Notes: generated by a model not told the origin, from the letters alone. A stretch of DNA of 36,015 nt from an uncultured bacterium (GCA_905216045.1 CAJMSL010000003.1:1-36015); one strand, 5' to 3'. Shown: positions 7,541-16,845, counted from the stretch's first letter. Numbers and translations: made by a program.

Positions 7541-8407
7541 GGCACCGTGGATGTAGGGGGTGACCTCGGGGGAGATATGGTCGCAGCCCAGCTCGCGCAG
7601 CGCGGACTCGATGGCGGCGGGCAGCGGGGTCTTGCCCTCGGCATCGACGGCGGTGCCGCCGAGCGCGGCAATCTTGGCGACATCTGCGGGTGCGGCCTCG
7701 ATATGCATGCAGCCGCCGACCAAGCGCGCGCGTACCTGTGCCAGGTCAAGATCGTGCAGGTAGTCCTCGCAGGTGCGGATCAAATCGACCTTCTCGCGCG
7801 TAAGCTCCTCGCCCGTGGGGACGCGCGTGGCAAGACATGCTCCCGCCGGCAGGTTCCAAACGGGATAGCCCCATGCGTGCAGCAGCTCGCGCTCTTCGTC
7901 CTTGGTAAAGCCGACCTCCATGAGAGGGGAGCGTACGCCGAGCTCTTCTGCCGCGCGCATGCCAGGGCGGTAGTCACCGCGATCGCTTGCATTGCTGCCA
8001 TCGATGACGGTGGGAAAGCCGAGCGACTTGGCGTGGTTGACGATGGCGGTAAAGCCGGCGTGCTTGCAGTGGTAGCAGCGATTAGCGTCGTTACAGGCTA
8101 CTTGGGGGAGCTGCAGCTGATCGACCGAAAGATTGAGCACGGGGAGCTTAAAATGCGGTCCCTCATTGGCCTGTCCATCAACGGATCGCTCAAACGAGGT
8201 CTGTTCGGGCGTGCCGATGAGCGGCGTGGTGAGATGGACGAGGAGGGTATTGGTAGGCATGATGCGGGCGCAGACCGCGGCCAAAAAGCTGCTGTCGACA
8301 CCACCGGAAAAGCCGATGGCGACGCGTCCGTATGCCAAAAGCAGCTGCTCGAGTGCTGCGAGTTTGTCCTGAAGCTCCTCTGCGGGTGCGGCGGTGTCTG
8401 AAAGCAT
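7529..8407 (-). CDS. larE: ATP-dependent sacrificial/iron-sulfur sulfur transferase LarE
   Basis: LarE adenylates the pyridinium carboxylates and inserts sulfur to make the nickel-pincer nucleotide cofactor of lactate racemase and related LarA enzymes. The 292-aa protein has the PP-loop SGGVDSS (residues 34-40), the NRCYHCK motif with Cys111 and Cys114, the DGSNASDRGDYRPG segment, and PAGACLATRVP with Cys191. Cys191 fits the position of the sulfur-donating cysteine. Three cysteines together (CxxC plus Cys191) resemble LarE enzymes thought to hold a [4Fe-4S] cluster; which class applies here is inference. larA, larB and larC are not in the window. The start at 8407 is preceded by AGGAA. The stop codon lies at the edge of the inserted repeat. 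Confidence 0.9.
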   Translation of the reverse strand: MLSDTAAPAEELQDKLAALEQLLLAYGRVAIGFSGGVDSSFLAAVCARIMPTNTLLVHLTTPLIGTPEQTSFERSVDGQANEGPHFKLPVLNLSVDQLQLPQVACNDANRCYHCKHAGFTAIVNHAKSLGFPTVIDGSNASDRGDYRPGMRAAEELGVRSPLMEVGFTKDEERELLHAWGYPVWNLPAGACLATRVPTGEELTREKVDLIRTCEDYLHDLDLAQVRARLVGGCMHIEAAPADVAKIAALGGTAVDAEGKTPLPAAIESALRELGCDHISPEVTPYIHGAMNQ

Positions 8408-8424
8408 GAAAGTTCCTTACAGTA

Positions 8425-8449
8425 ATTATAGCTCGGACGAAACTATAAT
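8425..8449. promoter_or_regulatory. Dyad with divergent TATAAT boxes between larE and the HAD gene
   Basis: ATTATAG (8425-8431) and CTATAAT (8443-8449) form a perfect 7-base inverted repeat, placing a TATAAT on each strand. The minus-strand box lies about 20 bases before the larE start and may be its -10. No good -35 boxes are visible, so this is tentative. Confidence 0.35.
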
Positions 8450-8575
8450 CCTACCGAGCCACTCGCCATAAGACTTCTATCTATGTAACGAAAGTGCAAT
8501 ATGCTATATACGTTATATACAAGTTTGTAAAGTGCGGTAGAGTGGCAGTAATGCAATCCGGCGAGGGGGACCGAT

Positions 8576-9226
8576 ATGATCAAGGCTGTTATTTTTGACA
8601 TGGATGGAACGCTGGTCGATACCGAGCGTTTGGGGATTAGGGCCTGGAAGGCAGGCGCCGCTGAGCTGGGGCTCGCGATTGATGATGCGCTGATCCATCA
8701 GTTTATCGGTCGCACGCTACCCGATGTCATGGACATCCTCGATAAGCATTACGGCAGCCACGAGACCGCCGAGGCGATCTATCGTCGCCACAAGGAGATT
8801 CGCGACGAGATGGTCAAGACCGATCTGGAGCTTAAGGCCGGCGCTGCCGAGTGCATAGACGAGCTGTTGGCTGCGGGCTATCACGTAGGCCTTGCAACGT
8901 CATCGCGCCATGTTACCGCCGAGCGCAACCTTAAAGCATTCGGTCTCTTTGACAAGTTTGAGACCGTGACCTGCGGCGAGGACGTCGTGCACGGCAAGCC
9001 CGACCCCGAGATGTATCTGCTCGCCTGCGAGCGCGCGGGCTTTGCTCCCGAGGAATGTGCCGTGGTCGAGGATTCGCGCAACGGCTGCGTCTCGGGCATG
9101 ACGGCCGGCTGTCATGTCTTTGCCGTCCCCGACATCGTGCCGCTGCCGCAGGACGTGGTGGATGGCTGCGAGGCCGTTCTCGATACGTTGTTCGACCTGG
9201 CGGCGGCAGTCAAGGCCGTGCGCTAG
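8576..9226 (+). CDS. HAD-superfamily phosphatase (beta-phosphoglucomutase-like)
   Basis: This 216-aa cytoplasmic hydrolase has the four HAD motifs: FDMDGTLVD with nucleophile Asp8 and acid/base Asp10, ATSSR (motif II), GKPDPEMY (motif III Lys) and VEDSRNG (motif IV). The helical cap between motifs I and II (about residues 15-85) places it in subfamily I with phosphoglycolate phosphatase, beta-phosphoglucomutase and similar sugar-phosphate enzymes. The substrate cannot be told from sequence. ATG 8576 follows GAGGGGGAC. It is a single gene divergent from larE, with a bidirectional terminator downstream. Confidence 0.85.
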   Translation: MIKAVIFDMDGTLVDTERLGIRAWKAGAAELGLAIDDALIHQFIGRTLPDVMDILDKHYGSHETAEAIYRRHKEIRDEMVKTDLELKAGAAECIDELLAAGYHVGLATSSRHVTAERNLKAFGLFDKFETVTCGEDVVHGKPDPEMYLLACERAGFAPEECAVVEDSRNGCVSGMTAGCHVFAVPDIVPLPQDVVDGCEAVLDTLFDLAAAVKAVR

Positions 9227-9266
9227 ACAATTGCGGTGTTGAAACGAGCAATTGCCCACGTTTGAG

Positions 9267-9312
9267 CTTAAGCAAAAGGGGCCCGGCAATGGTCGGGCCC
9301 CTTTTGCTTAAG
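9267..9312. terminator. Bidirectional terminator between the HAD gene and the LacI-type gene
   Basis: A perfect 19-base stem: CTTAAGCAAAAGGGGCCCG (9267-9285) pairs with 9294-9312 around an 8-base loop. The outer arms carry A and T tracts, so it can work on both strands for the two convergent genes. Confidence 0.85.
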
Positions 9313-9339
9313 CGGCGACACAGCATACTTACGGGCGTG

Positions 9340-10452
9340 CTATAGATACGCACCGAGGTTGATGGCCGTGGCGTCGGTCTGGGTGCTTGCCTGGGTGCTG
9401 GCGCGCTCCAGTAGGAACGGACGTACCAGTTCTTGGCGGTTGATATCCTCGGCGGCGGTGACTGCGGTGACGGTGCGCGCTGCAGAGCCGACGCGGATAT
9501 GCTTGGTCTTTGCCGGGGCCTTGTTCTCGATTTGCTCCATCAGCAATTGGACACCCTTGCGGCCAATCTCGTAGCCCGGGGGCGCTACCGTGGTCAGTGG
9601 GACCGACCCGCTCCAAGCGAGTGGGTTGCCATCGCAGCCTGCTACGCGTACTTGCCTGGGGACAGAGATGCCCTTGTCGACCAGTGCCGAAACGACACCC
9701 GAGGCCAGCACGTCGGTTAGACCGACGACAAAATCGGGGCGTTCGTCGGCGGGACGCTCGGCGATTTGGTTGCCGATACCATAGCCGTCGGCCGCCGTGT
9801 TCCACTCGCCGGCGTCAATGACTTCGATCTTGATGTCGGGATGTAGGGCGAGCGCCTTATGAATGCCAAGGACGCGCAGGGTGAGTTGCATAAATGCTGC
9901 TCGGCCGACGACGACAATATGGTGCGCGCCGCGGGCGATGGCGAGTTCGGCAATGATGCGACCCTGGGCCTCGTTGTCGGCCGCTACGTAGTAGCCGGGC
10001 TCGGAGCAATGGATGTCCAGATGGACGATCGGCACGGGCATCTTGGTCATGGCGGGGTGCCAGTCGGGGGATGCCATGGGCTGAACCATGACGCCGGACA
10101 TCTGGGTGCCCATAAAGTAGCGCAGGTAATGATCCTCGAGGATGTCGTCGTTGTCGGCGTTGGCGATGAGCAGGTCGTAGCCGTGCTTGCGGGCCTCGTT
10201 GTGGGCGCCGCTGGCGATTTGGAGCGAAAAGCCGTGGTCGAGACGGGGGAGCACCAGGCCAAAGGACTTGGTGGCGCCGCCCGCGAGCTGACGAGCGCTT
10301 TGGTTGGGCAGGTAGCCCAGTCGATTGATGGTTTCGTTAATGAGCTTGAGGGTCTCGGGACGCAACTTTTCGGGATGGTTGAGCGCGTTGGAAACCGTGC
10401 CCAACGAAACCCCGGCTTCGCGCGCGACGTCGCTGATTTTAACCTTTGCCAT
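9340..10452 (-). CDS. LacI-family transcriptional regulator
   Basis: This 370-aa repressor has an N-terminal helix-turn-helix (ISDVAREAGVSLGTVSNALN, residues 5-24) followed by the hinge and a periplasmic-binding-protein-like effector domain (GLVLPRLDHGF... to ...VAGCDGNPLAWSG). Regulators of this family bind a palindromic operator and usually respond to a sugar; no sugar gene is adjacent, so the target is unknown. The C-terminus extends about 30 residues past the usual end (Thr/Gln/Ala-rich). The start at 10452 has AAAGGGGC upstream. A longer in-frame reading up to 10653 only translates the dispersed repeat (KPAKINLSLFGR) and is rejected. Confidence 0.88.
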   Translation of the reverse strand: MAKVKISDVAREAGVSLGTVSNALNHPEKLRPETLKLINETINRLGYLPNQSARQLAGGATKSFGLVLPRLDHGFSLQIASGAHNEARKHGYDLLIANADNDDILEDHYLRYFMGTQMSGVMVQPMASPDWHPAMTKMPVPIVHLDIHCSEPGYYVAADNEAQGRIIAELAIARGAHHIVVVGRAAFMQLTLRVLGIHKALALHPDIKIEVIDAGEWNTAADGYGIGNQIAERPADERPDFVVGLTDVLASGVVSALVDKGISVPRQVRVAGCDGNPLAWSGSVPLTTVAPPGYEIGRKGVQLLMEQIENKAPAKTKHIRVGSAARTVTAVTAAEDINRQELVRPFLLERASTQASTQTDATAINLGAYL

Positions 10453-10500
10453 AGCGGCCCCTTTGATGCGTTTCAAGTACAAGCCAGATTGTAGCATCCT

Positions 10501-10537
10501 AAACCTACCAAAAAGGGACAGGTTTATTTTGGCAGGT
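10501..10537 (+). repeat. Dispersed hairpin repeat, copy 2
   Basis: This has the same unit as 7494-7530 and 12690-12726, on the plus strand: AACCTACCAAAA, then GGGACAGGTT, then TTTTGGCAGGTT. The outer TATCTGGGGAAACGC (10538-10552) is shared with copy 1. It lies between the divergent LacI-type gene and glmS, about 50 bases upstream of the repressor start. Confidence 0.8.
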
Positions 10538-10570
10538 TTATCTGGGGAAACGCCGTTGCCAGCGCGACTG

Positions 10571-10597
10571 CCACGAAGGGGACAGGTACCTTTGTGG
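10571..10597 (+). repeat. Second type of hairpin repeat with GGGGACAGGT core
   Basis: CCACGAAGG pairs with CCTTTGTGG (one G-U) around GGACAGGTA. The central GGGACAGGT is shared with the larger hairpin 34 bases upstream. I infer they belong to one superfamily of REP-like elements. Confidence 0.6.
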
Positions 10598-10628
10598 TGG
10601 TTTGGACCGGCTGGACGTGTGTGCATCG

Positions 10629-10704
10629 GGTGGTATCTAAGTTGAGATACCACTTCTGGTATATCAGCTTGTGCTTGCGTGAGTACAATACTCGAACGTT
10701 ATAC
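10629..10704 (+). promoter_or_regulatory. glmS promoter and upstream dyad
   Basis: A hairpin or operator dyad, GTGGTATCT/AGATACCAC, spans about 10630-10653. A promoter candidate follows: TTGCGT (10675-10680), an 18-base spacer, TTATAC (10699-10704). The resulting leader is about 50 bases, too short for a glmS ribozyme, and none is recognised. Confidence 0.45.
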
Positions 10705-10763
10705 GTCTCAGCGCCCCTTGTGCGTGGACGTCTTGCAGTCACGCGAACGAAGGGATTTATCCT

Positions 10764-12611
<1,848 letters not shown>

Positions 12612-12634
12612 TTGGTTCCGCCGTTCTAGCGACT

Positions 12635-12670
12635 AAGGCCCGGCTCCGCATCAAGACGGAGCCGGGCCTT
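12635..12670. terminator. glmS terminator hairpin
   Basis: AAGGCCCGGCTCCG (12635-12648) pairs perfectly with CGGAGCCGGGCCTT (12657-12670). The T-tract after it is poor on the plus strand (GTTGCATTT), but the stem is strong. It is followed at once by a copy of the dispersed repeat. Confidence 0.7.
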
Positions 12671-12689
12671 GTTGCATTTGCTCGGATAA

Positions 12690-12726
12690 AACCTGCCAAA
12701 ATAAACCTGTCCCTTTTTGGCAGGTT
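12690..12726 (-). repeat. Dispersed hairpin repeat, copy 3
   Basis: AACCTGCCAAAA (12690-12701) pairs with TTTTGGCAGGTT (12715-12726), around a loop with AACCTGTCCC. As at larE, the edge of the repeat supplies bases of the TAA stop codon of the GntR-type gene (12725-12727). Confidence 0.85.
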
Positions 12727-13456
12727 AGCGGAGCTTGCTGGTCTCGAAGTACTCGGGGAACTGGTCCAGAACCTCGGTTTGATTGCGGAACATCATGTGC
12801 AGGTGCTTGCTGACCAAAAAGCTCGCTTCGATGGGGTCGCGACCGGCGATAGCGCGGCGAATCTGCTTGTGCTCGTTCACGATGTCCTGATTGTCGAGAA
12901 CCTGCGTGGCGGCGCGCAGCCAGCGGAAGCGCTCCAGGTCGGCATTGGTCTCTTCGAGCCACGACCACACGGTGCTGCGACATGCGATGCTAAAAATCAT
13001 GTGATGCATGAGGTTGTCGCTCAAAAAGAAGCCGATGCGATCCTCTTCGGCCATGGCCTTTTCCTGCAGCGCGATGGCGCGGTCGAGCTGCTCGATGCCG
13101 GCCGACGTGGCGCGCGCACAGCACTCCACAATCACCTGCTTTTCCAGATGCTCGCGGATGTAGCAGGCACTCTCGGCAAGGGTGAGGTTGATGGGTGAGA
13201 CGTAGGTGCCGCTCTGGGGCACGGTGCGCACCAGGCCTTCCTGCGCCAAGCGAACCAAAGCCTCGCGCACAGGGGTGCGCCCCATATCCAGGTCGTCGCA
13301 AAGTTGCTTGACGCCCAGCTTTTCGCCCGGCTTGTAGTCCAGGTAGACGATTTTGCGTCGAATGGTGTGGTAGGACTGGTCCTGTAGGCTCGTTTCCTGC
13401 TCGCCGACGTGCATCGATTCTTCCATAGCGCCTCGCAACTGTTCTATCAAACTCAT
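12725..13456 (-). CDS. GntR-family (FadR/FCD-type) transcriptional regulator
   Basis: This 243-aa regulator has an N-terminal winged helix (LGVKQLCDDLDMGRTPVREALVRLAQEGLV, about residues 47-76) with the family's TPVREAL recognition helix, and a C-terminal all-helical FCD domain with metal-ligand-like residues (NLMHHMIF, EHKQIRRAI, KHLHMMF). FCD regulators usually sense small organic acids with a bound metal. It is divergent from the YeiH-type exporter at 13620, which I infer to be its target. The 163-base gap includes a CATAAT box on the minus strand just before the gene and a CCGCG/CGCGG dyad. Confidence 0.88.
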   Translation of the reverse strand: MSLIEQLRGAMEESMHVGEQETSLQDQSYHTIRRKIVYLDYKPGEKLGVKQLCDDLDMGRTPVREALVRLAQEGLVRTVPQSGTYVSPINLTLAESACYIREHLEKQVIVECCARATSAGIEQLDRAIALQEKAMAEEDRIGFFLSDNLMHHMIFSIACRSTVWSWLEETNADLERFRWLRAATQVLDNQDIVNEHKQIRRAIAGRDPIEASFLVSKHLHMMFRNQTEVLDQFPEYFETSKLR

Positions 13457-13619
13457 ATGTCAGTTGTTAATTATGCCGCGAATCAGCTCTCCGCGGTGGG
13501 CAATTCGGCTGTTGCCTGAGAACTATTGCGGCATCTTAGTCTGTGTTTGCGCAAGGCTGCGCTCAATGTTGCCGTATCATAAGCCGTCGCAAACGTGAAA
13601 TAGAAAGAAGGAATCCCAT

Positions 13620-14654
13620 ATGCAACTGGCAAATATCGTACGCGAGCGCTGGAAAGGCGTTTTGTTCTGCCTGATCATCGCCATTCCCGCGACGTTGCTC
13701 GGCAAACAAATTGAGGTGGTCGGCGGTCCGGTATTTGCCATCCTCTTTGGCATGGTCCTGGCGCTCGTCTTTCCCAAGAATCGTCGCGAACAGCTCGTCG
13801 CCGGCGTCACCTATACGTCCAAAAAAGTCTTGCAGTACGCGGTTATCCTGCTTGGCTTTGGCATGAACCTCTCCCAGATTCTGTCCAAGGGCGCCCAGTC
13901 GCTACCGATTATCGTGGCGACAATCTCGACCTCGCTTGTCATCGCCTTTGTGCTCTGCCGCGTTATGAACGTGCCGGGTAAGATCGCGACGCTTGTGGGT
14001 GTGGGTTCGTCGATTTGCGGCGGTTCTGCTATCGCCGCGACCGCACCCGTCATCGATGCCGACGATCGCGAGATTGCCCAGGCCATTTCGGTCATCTTCC
14101 TGTTTAACGTTATCGCGGCGCTCGTGTTTCCAACGCTCGGCGGTATGCTCGGGCTGACCAACGAGGGCTTTGGCCTGTTTGCCGGCACCGCCATCAACGA
14201 CACCTCGTCCGTAACGGCTGCGGCGAGCGCCTGGGACAGCATGCATCCCGGCGCCAATGTGCTCGAGAGCGCCACGGTGGTCAAGCTCACCAGGACGCTG
14301 GCCATTATTCCCATCACGTTGGTCCTCGCATGCTGGCAGATGCATCTGGCGCGCAAGGCCGGCGGTGACGCCAAAAGCACGTTCTCCCTTAAACGCGCGT
14401 TTCCCATGTTTGTGCTGTTTTTTGTGCTGGCGAGCGTGATCACTACGGTGCTTCAGCTTCCTGCATCCATTACGGCGCCCATCAAGGAGCTGTCGAAGTT
14501 CTTTATTGTGATGGCCATGGCGGCTATTGGTTTTAATACCGATATCGTCGAGCTGGTCAAAAAGGGCGGCAAGCCCATCGCGCTGGGCTTTTGCTGCTGG
14601 ATTGGCATTGCGTGCATGAGTTTGGGAATGCAACACGTACTGGGAATCTGGTAG
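13620..14654 (+). CDS. YeiH/UPF0324-family putative anion (sulfate) exporter
   Basis: This 344-aa polytopic membrane protein has about ten hydrophobic segments. It carries the family's re-entrant-loop motifs GVGSSICGGSAIAA (about residues 124-137) and AINDTSSVTAAAS (about 184-196). The family (PF03601) is annotated as putative sulfate or sulfonate exporters; YeiH of E. coli is its best-known member. The true substrate is not established. ATG 13620 has AAGAAGG upstream. It is divergently transcribed from the FCD-type regulator, which suggests induction by a metabolite that the transporter exports. Confidence 0.85.
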   Translation: MQLANIVRERWKGVLFCLIIAIPATLLGKQIEVVGGPVFAILFGMVLALVFPKNRREQLVAGVTYTSKKVLQYAVILLGFGMNLSQILSKGAQSLPIIVATISTSLVIAFVLCRVMNVPGKIATLVGVGSSICGGSAIAATAPVIDADDREIAQAISVIFLFNVIAALVFPTLGGMLGLTNEGFGLFAGTAINDTSSVTAAASAWDSMHPGANVLESATVVKLTRTLAIIPITLVLACWQMHLARKAGGDAKSTFSLKRAFPMFVLFFVLASVITTVLQLPASITAPIKELSKFFIVMAMAAIGFNTDIVELVKKGGKPIALGFCCWIGIACMSLGMQHVLGIW

Positions 14655-14706
14655 AGAAGTAGCTTATTTGCGTGCTGCGTGCTGGTGAGCGCATTCTCAC
14701 GGTGGA

Positions 14707-14795
14707 GCGATAGGAGCTCTTGCGGGTATGGCTTGTCCGCAGGTTTATAAGTCCCGAAGAGCTCTTATCGCCCCGCCAGGATGGCGATGCGGGGC
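14707..14795 (+). promoter_or_regulatory. Structured leader upstream of the Fis-type regulator
   Basis: GCGATAGGAGCTCTT (14707-14721) pairs with AAGAGCTCTTATCGC (14757-14771), 14 of 15. It encloses a smaller GCGG/CCGC stem. A second perfect stem, GCCCCGC (14770-14776) with GCGGGGC (14789-14795), overlaps its end by two bases, so the two compete slightly. This could be a terminator/antiterminator pair or a structured RNA. I recognise no known riboswitch class. Confidence 0.4.
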
Positions 14796-14832
14796 AACAC
14801 CTATACTCGCAGGACGGCGCTTTCTGCCCTAT

Positions 14833-14870
14833 AGTGTTTGGTGAGCAATATCGTTCAATTTTGAAACACT
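14833..14870. promoter_or_regulatory. Inverted-repeat operator candidate
   Basis: AGTGTTT (14833-14839) and AAACACT (14864-14870) form a perfect 7-base dyad with 24 bases between, about 50 bases before the regulator's ATG. A TATAGT box overlaps the left arm. The placement fits autoregulation by the downstream Fis-type protein. Confidence 0.4.
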
Positions 14871-14920
14871 CGGTCGTGCGACCGCCGGCGGTTGCACGTC
14901 GCCGCGGACAGGGGCGAATC

Positions 14921-16138
14921 ATGGATAGCGATGCCAAGCTGAACATCTTGACCGAGGCCCTGGCTGCTGCCGGGGCCTCGGCATTGGCGATCGATGCGCG
15001 TGGGGACGTCGCGATCTCGACCATGAATGACGCGGCGCTTGAGCGGGATGTGGCGGCTTTTGTTGCTGAGCGTCTCGACCGTATAGGAGACGGCGCGCGT
15101 CTGGTTATGGGGCGTGAGGGTACGCGCCTGAGCCTGACCGTTCGCCCCACCGACAAAGAGGGCGGGGGGCTTTGGGTTGTCGTGGTCCGCGAGGTGCGCG
15201 GTGCCGCGGCGCATGCGGGCATCGAGTGGCTCAACGCCGACGAAGTTGAGGTCCGCTACGAATCGAGCGCGTACGGCATCGTTGAGGGAGCGGCTTCAGT
15301 GGCTGCGCCGGTCGTCGAGAGCTACGCGCGCGGTGTGCCCCTTATGCTCGAGGGCGAGCTGGGCGCGGGTCAGGTCGAGATCGCCAAGCGCCTCTACCTG
15401 GACGGTCCTTTTGCCGATCAGCCCTTTGTTTCCGTTGCGCTCGATGAGCTCACCGAGCGCGGTTGGCGCCATGTGCTCAAAAGCGCCGAATCGCCGTTGT
15501 TCCAAACGGGGCTGACCCTTTGCATTGAGGGCTGGAACGCGGTTGGCCCCCAGCGCCTCCGCGAGCTGGTCTCCACGATGGCCGACACCGCGTTGGCGAC
15601 GCGCTGCCATGTGGTGCTGACGGCGAATGACATGCCGGGCGGCAGCGAAAGTGATCAAGCCGCCTTTGTGACCGAGCGCTTCGCCTGTGCGGTGAGCGTG
15701 GCGCCGGCAATCGCCGAGCAGGGAGCCGCGTCGACGAAGGTTGCGCGCTATTTGGAATATCTCGCTGACGCATTTGGGACGGCAGCGCCCACGCTGTCTT
15801 CCGCGGCGACGAAGACGCTCGATGCTTACCGCTGGCCGCGCAATTATCTGCAGCTCCGCGAGGTCTCGGAACGACTGTATATATTGGTGGGGGCGGGCGC
15901 GGTGGACCGCGCTGTGGCGGAGGAAGTGCTCGCCCAAGAGGACGTGATTAAGACCGCAGCCTTTGGCGCCCCGACGCTCGAAAGCGACCTGTATATCCTG
16001 CGACCGCTGGCCGATACCGAGCGAGATATCGCGCATCTGGTTGTAGATCATCTCCACGGCAACCGAACCCGTGCGGCGGAGGTACTGGGCATAAGCCGTA
16101 CAACGCTGTGGCGCTTGCTGAAGGACGATGACCGTTGA
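14921..16138 (+). CDS. Transcriptional regulator with degenerate sigma-54-type AAA+ domain and Fis HTH
   Basis: This 405-aa protein has an N-terminal domain with no motif I recognise (1-115), an AAA+ region like that of sigma-54 activators (about 120-350), and a C-terminal Fis helix-turn-helix (NRTRAAEVLGISRTTLWRLLK, about 381-401). The ATPase is decayed: Walker A reads GELGAGQVE (145-153), with Gln in place of the essential Lys; the Walker B position reads LTLCIEGW instead of LFLDEI; and the GAFTGA loop that contacts sigma-54 is absent. The WPRNYLQLRE motif is still visible. It therefore probably acts as an ATP-independent DNA-binding regulator, as in TyrR-like proteins. ATG 14921 follows AGGGGCG; a longer GTG start at 14720 would run through the structured leader. 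Confidence 0.75.
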   Translation: MDSDAKLNILTEALAAAGASALAIDARGDVAISTMNDAALERDVAAFVAERLDRIGDGARLVMGREGTRLSLTVRPTDKEGGGLWVVVVREVRGAAAHAGIEWLNADEVEVRYESSAYGIVEGAASVAAPVVESYARGVPLMLEGELGAGQVEIAKRLYLDGPFADQPFVSVALDELTERGWRHVLKSAESPLFQTGLTLCIEGWNAVGPQRLRELVSTMADTALATRCHVVLTANDMPGGSESDQAAFVTERFACAVSVAPAIAEQGAASTKVARYLEYLADAFGTAAPTLSSAATKTLDAYRWPRNYLQLREVSERLYILVGAGAVDRAVAEEVLAQEDVIKTAAFGAPTLESDLYILRPLADTERDIAHLVVDHLHGNRTRAAEVLGISRTTLWRLLKDDDR

Positions 16139-16222
16139 GCGAGGCGCCCGTGACCGCGCGCGACGCGTGTGCTACAGTCCAAAGCGTTATTGTTTCGATT
16201 TGGTTACGGCGTGCGAGGGCAT

Positions 16223-16798
16223 ATGGCTGAGACTTCAAAACCGAGCCGCAGAAGGCGGAGTGCCGCGCCGGTCAACCGACGCACGACATCGGTGACGTGG
16301 GGTAAACACGCCTCGGGGTTTGATGGCTCGTTCAAGCGCACTAAATACGGCTATCCTTCGGCAAGCGCCCGCTTGGCAATGCAGGCAGAGTCCTCGCTGT
16401 GGGGCCGCAAACGCGTGGTGGGCTCAAAGCTCAAGCACGACGGAACGCTCGGTTACATCAGCCGCGGGGCGGCTCGCCGCAGTGGACTCAATCCGGCTGG
16501 TTGGCATCGTTATGTTCCGATCGTGGCCGTCGTTGCAGTGATCGTTATCGCACTCGCTGCGCTTGGCTACGCCGGCGGTGGCGCCAACTTGGACGCAGTG
16601 TTTAAATCGCCCGAGCTCGCGCATGCAGGCACAGAAGTTATCGAGGGCGCTCAGACCCAGACAGGCGCCGCGCCCCAGCGCGGCATCGTCGCGGCGGCCA
16701 CCACCATCGCCGATGCTCAAAAGGACGAAGACAAGCAAGGCGACGACGTCGATGCGAATCAGACGAGCGAAACGGCAATAACTCCATCGGCGGGATAA
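16223..16798 (+). CDS. Single-pass membrane protein of unknown function
   Basis: I do not recognise this 191-aa protein. It has a strongly basic N-terminal half (SRRRRSAAPVNRR at 8-20; many Lys/Arg to residue 97), one transmembrane segment (about 98-117, VPIVAVVAVIVIALAALGYA) and an acidic, Ala/Thr-rich tail to the C-terminus. The basic side should be cytoplasmic, and the tail extracellular by the positive-inside rule. ATG 16223 has GAGGG upstream. It starts 85 bases after the Fis-type regulator and may be co-transcribed with it. A hairpin repeat follows 10 bases after its stop. Confidence 0.65.
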   Translation: MAETSKPSRRRRSAAPVNRRTTSVTWGKHASGFDGSFKRTKYGYPSASARLAMQAESSLWGRKRVVGSKLKHDGTLGYISRGAARRSGLNPAGWHRYVPIVAVVAVIVIALAALGYAGGGANLDAVFKSPELAHAGTEVIEGAQTQTGAAPQRGIVAAATTIADAQKDEDKQGDDVDANQTSETAITPSAG

Positions 16799-16808
16799 GT
16801 TGCGAGTG

Positions 16809-16845
16809 GGGCAGCTAATTTGGGACGGGGCTTTTTTAGCTGCCC
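16809..16845 (+). repeat. Hairpin repeat with TTTGGGACGGGGC core, copy A
   Basis: GGGCAGCTA (16809-16817) pairs with TAGCTGCCC (16837-16845). The loop contains TTTGGGACGGGGCTTTTTT, also found at 29685-29714 and inverted at 29729-29758. It lies just after the stop of the membrane protein gene and could act as its terminator. Confidence 0.65.

Noticed and set aside
10453..10653. N-terminal extension of the LacI-type protein
   Set aside because: The extra residues are a translation of the dispersed repeat (KPAKINLSLFGR); the same peptide appears in unrelated frames at the other copies. ATG at 10452 has a proper ribosome site.
10708..10763. AGCGCC near the glmS start resembling the glmS ribozyme cleavage site
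   Set aside because: Only about 50 bases separate it from the ATG and none of the ribozyme core follows, so the match is chance.
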